Positions 24,141 to 35,870 of a stretch of DNA of 64,000 nucleotides are shown here, piece after piece. The DNA comes from Halictus rubicundus (Eukaryota > Arthropoda > Insecta > Hymenoptera > Halictidae): the NCBI RefSeq assembly GCF_050948215.1, contig NC_135163.1, forward strand, positions 2,294,001-2,358,000, in the 5' to 3' direction. Below the pieces are notes generated by a model, which had not been told where the DNA came from, ran no database searches, and saw nothing but the letters and a program-made list of their open reading frames with translations. The stretch's first letter is position 1, and the number at the start of each line of letters is the position of its first letter. Position numbers and translations under genes: made by a program.

Positions 24141-26256
24141 TCTTCAATTACCCCTTCTATTTTTTGTAGAATACGTCCGTTGTCGATGTCAATTCACCGA
24201 TACGTTTCTGTTTCTACCGTCACCTTGCTTTTTACATCTTACATATGTAATTAAATTAATTTACGTCGGTGGCTCCACGACTCTTTCTATCAATCTGTCA
24301 CAGTAATTCGGAAATTACGATCACCTTACCTACACAAACATCATTTGCTCTTTCCAATTGTTTATCTTCTCTAGAAAATGTTTTTAGCTACCGGTTAGTA
24401 GTTTTTTAACCATTTCGTACGACACATCACTTCTCGTAGCTTATCAATTCTGTTCGTAGGAGTCTCAGATGCGCAAATAAGTTTCTTGAACGGCATTAGA
24501 AAATTCGTATAATATATTAAATGTAATAAATTACAATGGCTTGGTACTCAAATTTTCTTGCGCGTACGTAAATACATGTACGTATGATACCATGATACAT
24601 TATGCATTGGAGTTGGAACATTAAGAGTAACACATTGTATACATGTATAAATTTCGTGTCTCTTTTGTTCAACGAAATGCCTAGTAACAATTGCTTATAC
24701 GCGAAAATGATCGAAAAACTGTAAAGGTACATGTAAGCATTTATGTATGTATTATAAATCGCAAATATCCAAGATATTTCGTATGGCATATGTACGTACG
24801 ATCTTCTCGGTTTACTCGAATATAATTTTTATTGAGACCATAACGTACGTCAAGAGATTTGTTATTGTCAACTTGATCATCTTATAATCGAAATCGTCGT
24901 TTTAACTTTGAATCGAACCACTTGATACGTAAAAACAAAAATTAAAAAAAAATGCTGTTGCGCACGAAATGAAACAATGAACAGGGAACAAACTCGTTGA
25001 AAATGAATTTTACCTATAGTTGTTACGTTGACTCGACAAACGTTTTTTGTCACTGCCACATTCTAAGTTTCATTTTCGGGTTAATTTTCAAGCGCTTAGC
25101 ACGCGAGCAAGCGCACGCGCACTAATCCATACGAAATTTATTTTTATTCATGATAGTTTCGCGTTTTCGGCAAAAGTTATCGTCTTAAGTAAGCTTTAAC
25201 GCTAATAGCATTTTACGTTTCACCATAGCGGCATATCGTATTTTTTGCAATAGAAAAGAAAAGAAACAAGAACACTATGAATCTCAGAAGACAGTTACGT
25301 TTGATACATTTAATTTATTAACAAAGCCACGGTATATTTGCAAAAAGTAATGAAATCGCATCGCATTCTATCAGCACTGCCTCCGCGTGATGCGTTTTTA
25401 TGTGATATATTTAAAGAGAAAACAAATATTTTTAGATTACAGTTCATATACAAACAATAGTAACTTTCGATGTGCATGTATAGTGAATTTGAATAAATCG
25501 TACTGCTCGAGGGGTATTATTGTATCGGAAGATAGAATTTTCCACTTGAGACATGTTTCTATATCGAGAATGAAAAAAGTCTCCCTCCTTCCCTCGATCG
25601 GTATGTATGGGACATTTTGTAAGCAGAAGACTCTGGTTCGGGGGTGACACGGGTCACAGCAAAAAGCTGCGACCTAAATCAACGAGTTGGAGATTGGCAA
25701 AGGTAGTCTAGGGGTGGGGACCCTTGGTCAACATTGGTCAACATTAGGCTACTGGAACGTAGGCCAGTGTAGCTCTGGAGGACCCCTGGTCTACCCTAAG
25801 GTAGCGCCCCAAGCACCCGGCCCGACTGATTGACTGCATGAGCGCGCTCGCCGAGAGCAAGTGCAACTCTCTCCACCCCAACTAATTATTAATAAATGTA
25901 TTACATCTAGCTGTACAATGATTAAAAAAAATTCCTTTTGCCAATGATGTCGACAAGCGCTACCTTGACCATCTTACCACCTTATTTTTTTAGTAAAAAA
26001 AGCTATTCATGATCGTTTGATACATCTAAACGATGATCTCCGAACGTGAAACAGAAAACTACATTGGGTGATTGGTCTACTCTTATACCTCGTCTGTGGT
26101 ATTAGATCGATAAACCACTGCATTAAACTCCTGATTAAGGAATGCATTGTACACATTTTGCTAATTACAGAAAATGAATGTTTTTAACTGCAATCGAATT
26201 TACAATTAAATATGCATTCTGAAATGCATACGTCAAAACATGCATGTGAATGTATA
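24141..26256. other. 3' flank of Past1 and intergenic DNA
   Basis: AT-rich, with no gene recognised. Contains a short GC-rich island at 25640-25875 (listed separately). Confidence 0.45.
25640..25875. repeat. GC-rich island with internal direct repeats, possible transposon relic
   Basis: About 235 bp of distinctly GC-rich sequence inside AT-rich intergenic DNA. TTGGTCAACA occurs twice in tandem (25727-25746), and GGACCCTTGGTC is echoed by GGACCCCTGGTC some 60 bases later. On the minus strand AGGGGTCCTCC and AGGGTCCCCACCCC resemble the termini of some hAT elements. I could not define both ends, so this is only a candidate relic. Confidence 0.35.
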
Positions 26257-26585
26257 CTTGGTGCCCCGTAAGAAGGAACCTGGCGAGGGACAAATTTAAA
26301 ACTTCACTGCGCATATAACACAACGGGACTCGTTCATTGGCTAATCCCCTACGACCGCGCATCTCTTCTGCGTCGAAACGCTAGTTGTTGATAATACCGT
26401 GTGTTCATAACGTTCAGAGAGATAGGGTTTGAGGAGTCGCGGCGGAACAAGCCACAATTTACTTGTCTCCCGGTATATAAATATTCATGACATAGTGAGT
26501 GATTGAGTGGGGGAGCTAAGACTTTATAACAAGGCTAACCCACAACGACATGCGCAAAATAGGTTCCTTCTTACATGGCACCAAG
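26257..26585. mobile_element. 329-bp MITE with 25-bp inverted ends (CTTGGTGCC family)
   Basis: The left end CTTGGTGCCCCGTAAGAAGG and the complement of the right end (CTTGGTGCCATGTAAGAAGG) match over 25 bp with two differences. No transposase frame inside. No target-site duplication can be called with confidence, so the superfamily is unknown. Confidence 0.75.
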
Positions 26586-27094
26586 CATAAGTACTTAACA
26601 TTTACTGATATCAGACTTTTAAAACAAATGTTTGGTAAAGTTATTCCCGTTTAATATATTCACTGTATCTATAAATACTACATACATAAGAATGTATTTG
26701 CATATGTATGTCTATATATGCACGTATGTTTATTGAAGCGCCCCTTACAATTAATCCTCAAGAACTACGGGGAATAGTACTTATGTGTACTTACAACGCA
26801 ACACAGCTACGTAACGAACAGCTGTTTGAGTCGGAACGTTCTGAATATTATTTGACGGAACTCATTATAAACGCAATAAATCTATCACAGTAGATAAGTT
26901 AATAAACGTACATTGGACATTGTAAATGTTGAATTTATTTTGAGTCCCGTTTGATTCGGTTCTCAGAATATTCGTAAGTACCTATGTACAACGCGATCAG
27001 AATGGTATTTCTGTCAGTATTTCCCATGTTAGCTGTCAAATAAATGGATGTGACTTAAACGTGTAAACAGAAAGAAACGTGTAACTTTTGTAAA
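26586..27094. other. 5' flank of Gga
   Basis: AT-rich upstream DNA. An open frame at 26708-26893 has no recognisable domain and is not called. The Gga leader probably begins in the last 150 bases. Confidence 0.4.
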
Positions 27095-30000
27095 ATGGAT
27101 GTTGTGACAACTAGCTTGGAGGCTTTGATACGTAAGTTAGAATTTAGTATTCCTATTCTAACCACCAAGATTTCGTAAACAGTAGTCGTTTCGTAGAAAG
27201 AGTAACAAACCCACAAAATCAAAAACCTGATGTAGCAGCTAGCGAAGCTTTCTGCGTAATGTTAACCAAAGAACCAGAAGGTATTCAGATCGGCTCAAAA
27301 TTATTGGCAGTACATATTCAATCGTCCAATGAATCCGAAGCGCTTCAAGCTCTTGCCGTAAGTTCATTGATAAGCTTTTATTAAAAATAAACGTTAAAAA
27401 AGAGATCATTTTATTTTATTTTGTTTCTCTTGAATCACTCTCGATTATACAATAGATGATTGGCTCAATATATTTTTAAAACGATTGTAGTAAATAAAAT
27501 TATACCTCGTAGCCAATTTTAATGGTAACACGTAAAAGTTTAATATATTTATAATTCCACAGCTGTTGGACATGTGTATGCGAAGGTGCGGATCGTCTTT
27601 TCATGCAGAAATTGGTAAATTTCGTTTCTTAAATGAAATGATACGCTTAGTTTCACCAAAATATTTAGGTGGAAAAACACCAGTTATGGTGCGGCATAAA
27701 GTATTGCAATTATTACACACATGGACAAAAGAATATCCGCGCGAACTGAAAATCAAAGAAGCCTATGAAATGTTGAAAAAGCAAGGTGTTATAGAGGTTA
27801 GTTTTACATAGTATTCGTGTATTCCACTTCTACTCGTTTAACGTTATTTCTGGTAAAACACACCAGTAAACAACGTTTGTACACTTAGGATGATTCGTTG
27901 TGCACGATTAATGCTTCAGAAGATGCGTCAAAAGCGTCAAAAGCTAAGCATACAATATTCTACGACGAGGAAAAATCCAACTTGTTGCAAAAATTACTTC
28001 AAAGTAAAGATCCCGATGATTTACTGTGTGCAAACAGATTAATCAAAACTATGGTGAGGGAGGTGAGTAAAGAATAGCGAAAATATTACGATCCATGCCA
28101 GCTACATTGACTGCTGTCTTATAGGACGAAAGAAGAGTACAGTTGAATTCACGTAGGATAATGGAATTAGAATCTGTACATAATAACGCAAAGTTACTGT
28201 CGGAAATGTTAGATTCTTACAATTGGAAAGAAACAAGTAAAGAAGATCTTGAATTGATGAAGGAATTAAAACAGGCTTGCGAAAGATTGAAACCAATTGT
28301 TCTTAGATTAGCGAACGAAACTCAAGATAACGAAGAAATGCTTGGTAATTATTGATCCTAATCGAATTTAATTCAAACGAGACGCGATATAGACATAAAA
28401 GTACTATTTTTTTCATCTCTTATAAAATTGCATTTTGTTCAACATTATAATGATTTTAGTTCATTCGTACAATTACAACTGATCATTCGTGATGATAATT
28501 AAATAATCTGCATTAGGTGATGTTCTTGCTGCAAGCGATGAATTGGGCCAAGTTTTTGAAAAATATTCTGCAGTTATAGATCGCGGTGAATGCTTAAACC
28601 CTAAAATGGACTCCAACGTTAGCCCGTATTTATTAGATTTATCTTCACCGTTAGAAAATAATTCTATTGAAAGTAGCGAAATGCACAAAGCATACGATGC
28701 TGCTACAACTAATCATCAGTCTGATATGGAAGTTCTAGGGGATATATTCAACTCGTTAGGAAAATCTGAAAATCCAGAAATTCCTTCTGTTTCTACCGCA
28801 AACCCATTGATACCTAACTCGATGATCATGCAACCGATTAGCATGCAACTAATAAGTAAAAAAGGTCTGTAAAGCTAATATGTTTGACATATGTTTCTTT
28901 CATTCGCAAATACTGCTGAATCGTCTTCGAACAAATTAAATTATTATTGAACTTAAAGATTAGTGTTATTTCGATATAGATAAGAATGAACAAACTGTAA
29001 ATAATTTGATTTCATCTCCAGGTGACACAGTCGATACACCCGAAGAGAAATTAGACAGTAAATCTAGAGCATTGGAGGAACTGAACGAATTAGGGGAATC
29101 TTTGCTCAAACAAAGCTTATCGAGTTCAATATCAAATATTCGATCCACTTCAACAAGGTCGGTAAAGTACGTACGTAACGAAGATAATAAATTGTCTGCA
29201 CGTACACTAAATACACACACCTACCTATGTTTATAAGTACATAATACCTACTTATCTACTCCCTCCCTCCCATCCCACAAACACAACACATATTATACAT
29301 GTATATACGTATAGTGCTGTCACGTCTAGTTTTTTGTTTTCTAACTTGCTGCTTTTTATACGTTTACAGTAAGGGAACTGCAAACAGCTCTGTACATACG
29401 GAACTTACGTCGAAACATTCTAATTCAACATCCCTTTCTGATAACGGTTCTTATTTTGCTAGTACATTGGATACTCTGAATACAACAAAAGATAAATCAG
29501 TTTCTATTTGCACAAATCATATCGCTCCTGTGAATGAAACGAAAACGCGAGACAATACTTTAGTTACTTCAACAACAGAAGACATCCTTTGTAAAGAACC
29601 AGAGATCAAACCGTTGTCGGACATAAACGTTAGTCTTGACGAAATTAAACCAGGTACTTACTGTTTGCATGTTTATATTTTTTAACGAAAATTTTGCTCA
29701 TAATCTGAATCAAATATTTTTTCACTGTTCTAATAGGTATTAATCCACCTATAATCGTACTCGAAGAAAAAAACGGTATAACTGTTGTGCTTAATTTTGC
29801 TCGTGACAATCCTAGACAAGATGTATTTATTGTAGTAATTACAACGATGAGCAAAAATTTGAAGCCACTTAGTAATTATTTGTTTCAAGCAGTGGTACCA
29901 AAGGTAAATAGAAAATGTTAATATCAAATCTTTCCTCTTCGTTATCATCATCGTTCACCATAAGAATCAAGTTGTACTCATCAGTGTCAGGGGCCCTGAC

Positions 30001-30527
30001 AGAGTTTGATTACCCAAGAATTTGTTTTTGTATCTAGCCTACTACTACTACTATTCCGACCTAGCCTACTACAGGGTAACCAATTTCTGTCCCGGGCCCC
30101 TGATTCGGAAACTGCACTGATGAGTACAACTCGACCCTAATGGACCAATAATTTTAAGTACATTTTTATTTCACGCAAGCGCTAGAACTGTTGTTTTATT
30201 TTACTTATGTCACAGCTGACTCTCCGTATTTAAATTTACAGAAATGTAAATGTAGACTTCAACCACCTTCTGGAACTGAATTACCAGGTCATAATCCATT
30301 TCTTCCCCCTTCGGCAATTACTCAAATTATGTTGATTGCAAATCCCAGTAAGGTAAAGCAATGAAATTTTAAATATTTCGATTTTACGACCATTTTGGTG
30401 TTGACATCAACTCGATAATAAAATTCTTTTGTAGGAATCAGTATCCTTAAAGTTTATGTTAAGTTATACAATGGATGATGAAACTTTCACAGAAATGGGA
30501 GAAGTGGAAAAGTTGCCTCTGCTTTGA
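27095..30527 (+). CDS. Gga: ADP-ribosylation factor-binding protein GGA
   Basis: A monomeric clathrin adaptor of 671 residues from 11 exons: 27095-27131, 27197-27357, 27563-27796, 27889-28062, 28125-28344, 28517-28864, 28980-29166, 29370-29653, 29737-29903, 30242-30352 and 30435-30527; every phase matches. Domains: VHS (about 1-145, with the GKFRFLNEMIRLVSPKYLG core), GAT (about 170-300) that binds Arf-GTP and ubiquitin, a Ser/Thr-rich hinge (about 300-550), and a C-terminal gamma-adaptin ear starting near PPIIVLEEKNGI. It sorts cargo, including acidic-dileucine receptors, between trans-Golgi and endosomes. If the weak donor after exon 6 (AAAG/GTCTGT) is skipped, translation stops two codons later, which would give an ear-less short form. 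Intron 9 hosts a small transposon. Confidence 0.95.
29970..30131. mobile_element. 162-bp element with nested terminal inverted repeats in Gga intron 9
   Basis: A perfect 17-bp inverted repeat, AGTTGTACTCATCAGTG, bounds the element. A second inverted pair, CAGGGGCCC (29988-29996) and GGGCCCCTG (30094-30102), sits just inside. The inner pair lies one base from the outer repeat on the left but 12 bases from it on the right, so either one end has gained bases or a smaller element has inserted. Flanks do not give a clear duplication. Confidence 0.65.
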
Positions 30528-31008
30528 ATTACCTTTTGTAAAAATTGAAATCGTTGCAACAGCTGTGCTTAAGAACGCTTAAGACCGATTTCAGAATCAA
30601 CATTTAACCAGCGATTAAAAAGTATATACATAATTTCACTAGTTTAAAACACGGAAATCTTCATCCTGACCGATGAACACAATTATCGTTCTTTTCATCA
30701 AATAATTCCGATTACTTTTATTTATTCACACATATTGGAAAATTGTATAAGTTATTCTATGATTTATGTATCTACACACTTAAAACGTGCGAAGATATTT
30801 TAAGACTGGAATTTAAACTTGATGAAATGTATATGTACACGCTCGTAAACCGTACACAGTAAAATGGAAATAAACAGAATAGAAAAATAGAAAAAACCGC
30901 GTTTTACCCGTTTGTGGTTGATATCTACTTTTGCTCAGCGACGACTGATGTACTCACGAAAATATGATAATTTATTCGTTAGCTCATCTAAAATAATGAA
31001 GTATTTGC
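30528..31008. other. Convergent 3' flanks of Gga and Lst8
   Basis: AT-rich sequence shared by the two 3' UTRs. No gene seen. Confidence 0.5.
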
Positions 31009-32595
31009 TTAAGAAACGGAAAGTACTTCGTCACGAAATGCAAGTGCAGTAAGTGCTTTGGTATGGCCTACGTATTCTCGCTCCACGGTTCCTGTTGATA
31101 CGTTCCACAACCTGGCAACGCCATCGGATGAAGCTAAACATAAGTTGAACAAAGTGTTTTACTTAGTTTAAATAATTATACACAATAAGTTTGGTAAGGA
31201 ACATATACAACTTTACAGAAATGTTCATTGTTACCAGTAAATATATACTGCGAATCTGCGCTGAACGCAGCATTCCAAACCCATCGTTCGTGCTGAAGCA
31301 CTTGTGCTTCCGAAAAGTCTGTCGTTTTCCAAACTCGAGCAGTTTGATCAGCGGATGTAGTCACTAAAAGTCTATGGAGGATTTTACAAATTCTACAGTT
31401 CATCATTCATGATACATATGTTCTATTAAAAATAATTGATATTCTACTTACGTGGAATCAGGACTGAACTTGCATCGAAGAGCATAACGTTTGTGCGCCA
31501 AAAGCTTATGACGAGGATTAAGGCGGGTTGGCTCTTCACCGACACCACCAGTCAGCGTCCAAATATAACAATGACCTTTGTTATTCACTGCTGCCATGTA
31601 CGTACCATCCTGATCGATCGTAACATGTTGCACGGACGCTTCAGCTTCTGGAATCTTTGAATACAGATTCATAATCGTTTCTATTGATTTTAATCGAATC
31701 ACTAATTGATTTCTATAATAATGGTTTGTTGTAATTTTTTAAAATTATCTTATGGATTTATACCAGCTGTTCGTTATGATCGGAACGTAGATCCCACAAG
31801 TGTATGACTCCGCTTTGATCACCAACAATAAGTTCGGCCTGATTAGGGTGTAAACACACACAATTTACAGGAGCTGATACTTGAAATATCCTTTGGCATT
31901 GAAAGCTACTCGACCTGTTGTAACGTTACTCTTATTATTATTATGGTTATGGTTGTAATTATTGTTACTGCCATTGTTGCTATTTCTATTATTTCTTGCA
32001 TTATTTCCTTGTGATACGAAATAAAGTAACATTATTTTAAATTTTAGATATTTACCTAAGGTCCCAAATGCGTGCGGAACAATCTTCGCCTCCAGTATAC
32101 ATCCATTTACCCTCTTCCTAAGGATAACAAAGCACACTAATCATTTTACTGCAGCATCACATTAAAACTAATTACATAGATTCGATAAATCATCTGATAG
32201 ATTAACTTAGAGAATTATACTGATTACATACCTGGAAACCCAAGCCTGTAATGTTCTTTGATACACCTTCATAATTAATAACTGGATTTGGATTATTGGA
32301 AACTAAATCGTACATTCGTATATGCTGATACCCTGCAGCGGCAACACCATATTTCTCTGGTGTAATATCCAAAGCGTTAACTTGCTGCAAACAAAATAAT
32401 AAGTAAGACTTATAAAACAAACAATGAAGTCCAAAATCAACTACTTATATGGTAATATTTTATCAATACCGAATCTGTGTGTTCTGCTGTGCGTTGACAA
32501 ACTCCTGTATGAGGTTGCCATATTTTAATTGTATGATCATAACCACCTGTCACAAGGATTACTTGTTCATTACTATAAGTGCTCTCCGCTGTCAT
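31009..32595 (-). CDS. Lst8: Target of rapamycin complex subunit LST8
   Basis: A seven-bladed WD40 protein of 318 residues. Exons in reading order: 32595-32470, 32384-32232, 32117-32056, 31914-31764, 31654-31452, 31371-31235 and 31133-31009, with all phases matching. It starts MTAESTYSNEQVILVTGGYD. The conserved family blocks AAAGYQHIRMYDL, GGEDCSARIWDLR, HPNQAELIVGDQSG, AAVNNKGHCYIW, RYALRCKFSPDST, TSADQTARVW and ASSDGVARLW are all present. LST8 binds the kinase domain of TOR in TORC1 and TORC2. The acceptor of exon 5 (TTCAAAG) is pyrimidine-poor, but it is the only one that avoids an in-frame stop. A predicted start on this strand is well supported by the family's length. Confidence 0.96.
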
Positions 32596-33309
32596 TTATG
32601 AATATGTAATAAAAGTTGAACAAAAATTGTTTGATGTTCCTTTTTATTATGATCCTCGAATGACGCCGAACAATTGTGGTGTTTTTGCTTTTATTGATTT
32701 GAATACGGTTTATTCGTATTTGTAAAGTCTATATGCCTATATTTGATGTGTACATACAAGTAGATACAAAGAAATCATATTTTGTAATATAGGTTATGTT
32801 ACAAAATATTATCTTTCGTTCCGAATGAAGCTACTAACTATATATTATGTTCAATTTTATAATACTGATATATTGGAAACAATGAAATATTAATGGAAAA
32901 ATAATTTCTTCTCTCGAAGTAACTGCATTTTATCGCTCGTACCAATGACAAGTAAGAACTGTATGCAATTTAGACAAAGGTAACGCGTTCACTAGTCGCT
33001 ACGAGCGCCTAACACCACCTGCATAACTATTGTTCAAATATACAATATAATACATATACACTCCGCAAAAAGTTTAAACTTAACAAAAATTCGTCTCTAT
33101 TTCCATCGATTTACAAATGCGTCATTATATGTACATATGTATATCTTTACCACTGTAAAATAAAATAATTTTGTTTTAAAAATTTAAACATTACAGTTGT
33201 TTGCAACAATGTATTGTTGCTAGATTGTTAAAATATTATTAAAACATATGTTGTCAGATTGTAAAACGTAATCCCTTTTCGGAGTTACTCGATTATGTAT
33301 TTACATATA
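32596..33309. other. Upstream flank of Lst8
   Basis: AT-rich DNA directly upstream of the Lst8 start. No gene recognised. Confidence 0.45.
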
Positions 33310-33974
33310 CACTAACGAGCAAAACTGAGTCTATACTATTTGAAGCAACATAACTTTTTAAAAATTAGATCAAATGACTTGAATTTTATTGAGAAGTTAG
33401 AAGGATTAGTTTATTAGACGAGGTGTAAAAAATGTTTGAAAAAAATTTGAATTGGTCGGAATCGCAAAAGAAATAGTAAAAGTTGGTTTTCTCAGCTTTT
33501 TTATCTGAGCCTGTATTGAAAATTTAAAGAATATATTTAATTTGCTCGAATAAATTATATCCATGCTGAAAATGTCACCGATATTGGTTAATTCGTTTAC
33601 GAGTTCTAAACGATTAAAAGTGCGATTTTAAGTCGAAAATCGTGAAAAACGGCAATTTTTACACTTTTAAGCGTTTATAACTCGTAAACGAATAAACCAA
33701 TATCGGTGAAATTTTCAGCATGGATATAATTTATTCGAGCAAATTAAATATATTCTTTAAATTTTCAGTACAGGCTCAGATAAAAAAGCTGAGAAAACCA
33801 ACTTTTACTATTTCTTTTGCGATTCAGACCAATTCAAATTTTTTTCAAACATTTTTTACACCTCGTCTAATGAACTAATCCTTCTAACTTCTCAATAAAA
33901 TTCAAGTCATTTGATCTAATTTTTAAAAAGTTATGTTGCTTCAAATAGTGTAGACTCAGTTTTGCTCGTTAGTG
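33310..33974. mobile_element. 665-bp foldback element (near-perfect palindrome)
   Basis: Two inverted arms of 296 bp each (33310-33605 and 33679-33974) differ at only a few bases and enclose a 73-bp spacer. The spacer is itself partly self-complementary (TTAAAAGTG against CACTTTTAA). The ends are CACTAACGAGCAAAACTGAG and its complement, flanked by TA on both sides (33308-33309 and 33975-33976). The TA duplication suggests a Tc1/mariner-type foldback MITE. High arm identity implies recent insertion or gene conversion between the arms. No protein is encoded. Transcribed, it would form a hairpin of about 300 bp. Confidence 0.9.
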
Positions 33975-33976
33975 TA

Positions 33977-34880
33977 TGTATGTACTGATTGCGAGTTATT
34001 TGTACAAACACGTATGTATATGAATGCACGAAGTATAGGTATACATATATATACAATACATATACGAGGAATCACTGTATATCATAAACACGCATATGAC
34101 ATTAACAAATTGTTTATATAAAGGTAAAACTAGGTATTGTTTATTTAGACTCGGATGACGTTAAACAAATTTTAATCCTCAAGCCAATAAACATTAACAG
34201 TGTTTCTTGTAAAATTATACATCATTACAAAAAACGTCTCTTTGCGTTAGTTCGAATTGGAAAAATTGTAACTTTTAAAATTTTTTGCAACGACTACATA
34301 TTCTTATATACATCTTAGTTAGTTCGGAGTATGTTATTTAATGTAAAATATATTTTATGTCAATAGCACGCATTATATTCACATAAAGAAAACATTCTTA
34401 TTAAATTTAAATTGTTTTCTCCACATTCAACAAGTATTATAGTGACAATAATTTGAACATTCTGGGAATTCTCCAAGAAAAAGTACAACGAAAATAATAC
34501 TTGTTTGATGTTACGTTTCAACTTTCAATCTAGTTTGCAATTCCCTTCTTCCGTGAACGTGAACGAATCAAGTATCTACATATTTAATCGGCAATTAACG
34601 TTTCAACGTGGTATCTATGAGTAGTACGCTGAGCCGGTGATAACTATATTATCGATGTTATCGCATTGTATGTACCTCGCAATGTAAACGTACAAAAATC
34701 AAGTGATGAAAAACTAATAATATATATTACGTTGTTTTATGTATATACGAAACTTGTCGATATACACTTACATAAAGTTCACTATTGTTCCCGTGCTTAC
34801 AGCAAAACTTCGAATGAAGGATGAAATATAATAATTCGCTTTGAAAAGGGTTGATATTTACAAATGATTTACAAAATATG
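33977..34880. other. Intergenic DNA / 3' UTR of SAP30BP
   Basis: AT-rich with no gene recognised. Part of it probably forms the 3' UTR of SAP30BP. Confidence 0.45.
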
Positions 34881-35870
34881 TTACAGTCTTTTCTTTGGTA
34901 GAGATCCGAAAGCTGATATTACCGTTGCTTTGGTACCAGTCGCAGATGACGTTAAAGTGGTAAGTGTCGGTTGAGATAGCAAAACGGTAGGCTTTACCGA
35001 GGCAGTGGCTCCAGTTGCCACTTGATCCCATTTACTTTTCCTTTTCTTAGCATCGTCTTCGGTCGTGCTAGAACTATTTGGCCGCTTCGCTGTACCAGAA
35101 ACTATCTCGATTTTAGTTTTCTCTTTTCTTGCTTTTTCGAGTTTATCCATCTCAGCTTTCTGAACCTTAGCAAGCTCCTCGTAATACGAATCTTTACCCC
35201 ATCTAAACGGATCAAATCTATCCAAAGGATAATTGGTGCCCAATTCGTTGATGCTACAAAATTGAATAAGTTTTTCATAAATGGATGGATTCCTGAAGTC
35301 CTTCCTTTGTTGTATAACTTTATTCATATCCAAACCACCGCTCTCCATTTTCCTGAAAAGTTTGGTTATCTTCTCCTGTAATTCCACAGGACACTGTCCT
35401 GGCGGTTCCGGCGGTATAGTCACTCCGTACGGGTCAACCTCGCTATCTGAAACTAATTCTCCTTGACAAGAGGGAGAGCGGTCTGTAATCGAGGAGGGCC
35501 TTCCATTCTCAGAAGGCTGTCCATCGATTTGTATTTGCAGCGCTCCCTCGTCATCGGAGACTATTGTGTCATCAAAGTATGAAACCAGTCTTTGCACCTT
35601 AGACGTCACATCTGTCACTAAGGTGGGCGCGTTTGACAAATCGTTACTAGACTTGCCACCAACGCCGGGAGCAACGACAGGACTATTTGAGGCTGATCTG
35701 CCAGATTTGGGACTGGTGAAAGCCTGGGGCTGACCGACTTGGGCATTATTCGGGGCGGCCCCCTGGGGAGTGTTCGAATTCTCCTGAAGGTCGTCTTCCA
35801 CCCCGTCTTCGCCCTCCGAGTCGGTATAGGTGGCCGTGAGAGATGCCAGAGCAACACTTTGTACAGACAT
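34881..35870 (-). CDS. SAP30BP: SAP30-binding protein (HCNGP-like)
   Basis: A 329-residue nuclear protein of the HCNGP family, encoded in a single exon. It starts at the ATG at 35870 (MSVQSVALASLTATYTDSEG), which aligns with the conserved SLAVYAEDSE start of the vertebrate protein; the frame is open 13 codons further up but has no ATG there. The N-terminal half is acidic and Ser/Asn/Pro-rich. The HCNGP domain follows (about 165-265) with IPPEPPGQCP, DFRNPSIYEKLIQFCSINE and ELGTNYPLDRFDP. Then come a Lys/Glu helix, KKRKSKWDQ, and a Ser/Thr/Val-rich tail ending PKKRL. Known roles are transcriptional co-regulation with SAP30 and, in vertebrates, splicing of short introns. An unused-looking donor (ACCG/GTGAGT at 35930/35929) lies 60 bases upstream. 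Confidence 0.93.
   Translation of the reverse strand: MSVQSVALASLTATYTDSEGEDGVEDDLQENSNTPQGAAPNNAQVGQPQAFTSPKSGRSASNSPVVAPGVGGKSSNDLSNAPTLVTDVTSKVQRLVSYFDDTIVSDDEGALQIQIDGQPSENGRPSSITDRSPSCQGELVSDSEVDPYGVTIPPEPPGQCPVELQEKITKLFRKMESGGLDMNKVIQQRKDFRNPSIYEKLIQFCSINELGTNYPLDRFDPFRWGKDSYYEELAKVQKAEMDKLEKARKEKTKIEIVSGTAKRPNSSSTTEDDAKKRKSKWDQVATGATASVKPTVLLSQPTLTTLTSSATGTKATVISAFGSLPKKRL

Noticed and set aside
26708..26893. 61-codon frame upstream of Gga
   Set aside because: Short, no recognisable domain, no splice context.
33310..33974. Palindrome considered as a CRISPR-like or tandem array
   Set aside because: There is one pair of inverted arms, not spaced direct repeats, and the genome is eukaryotic.
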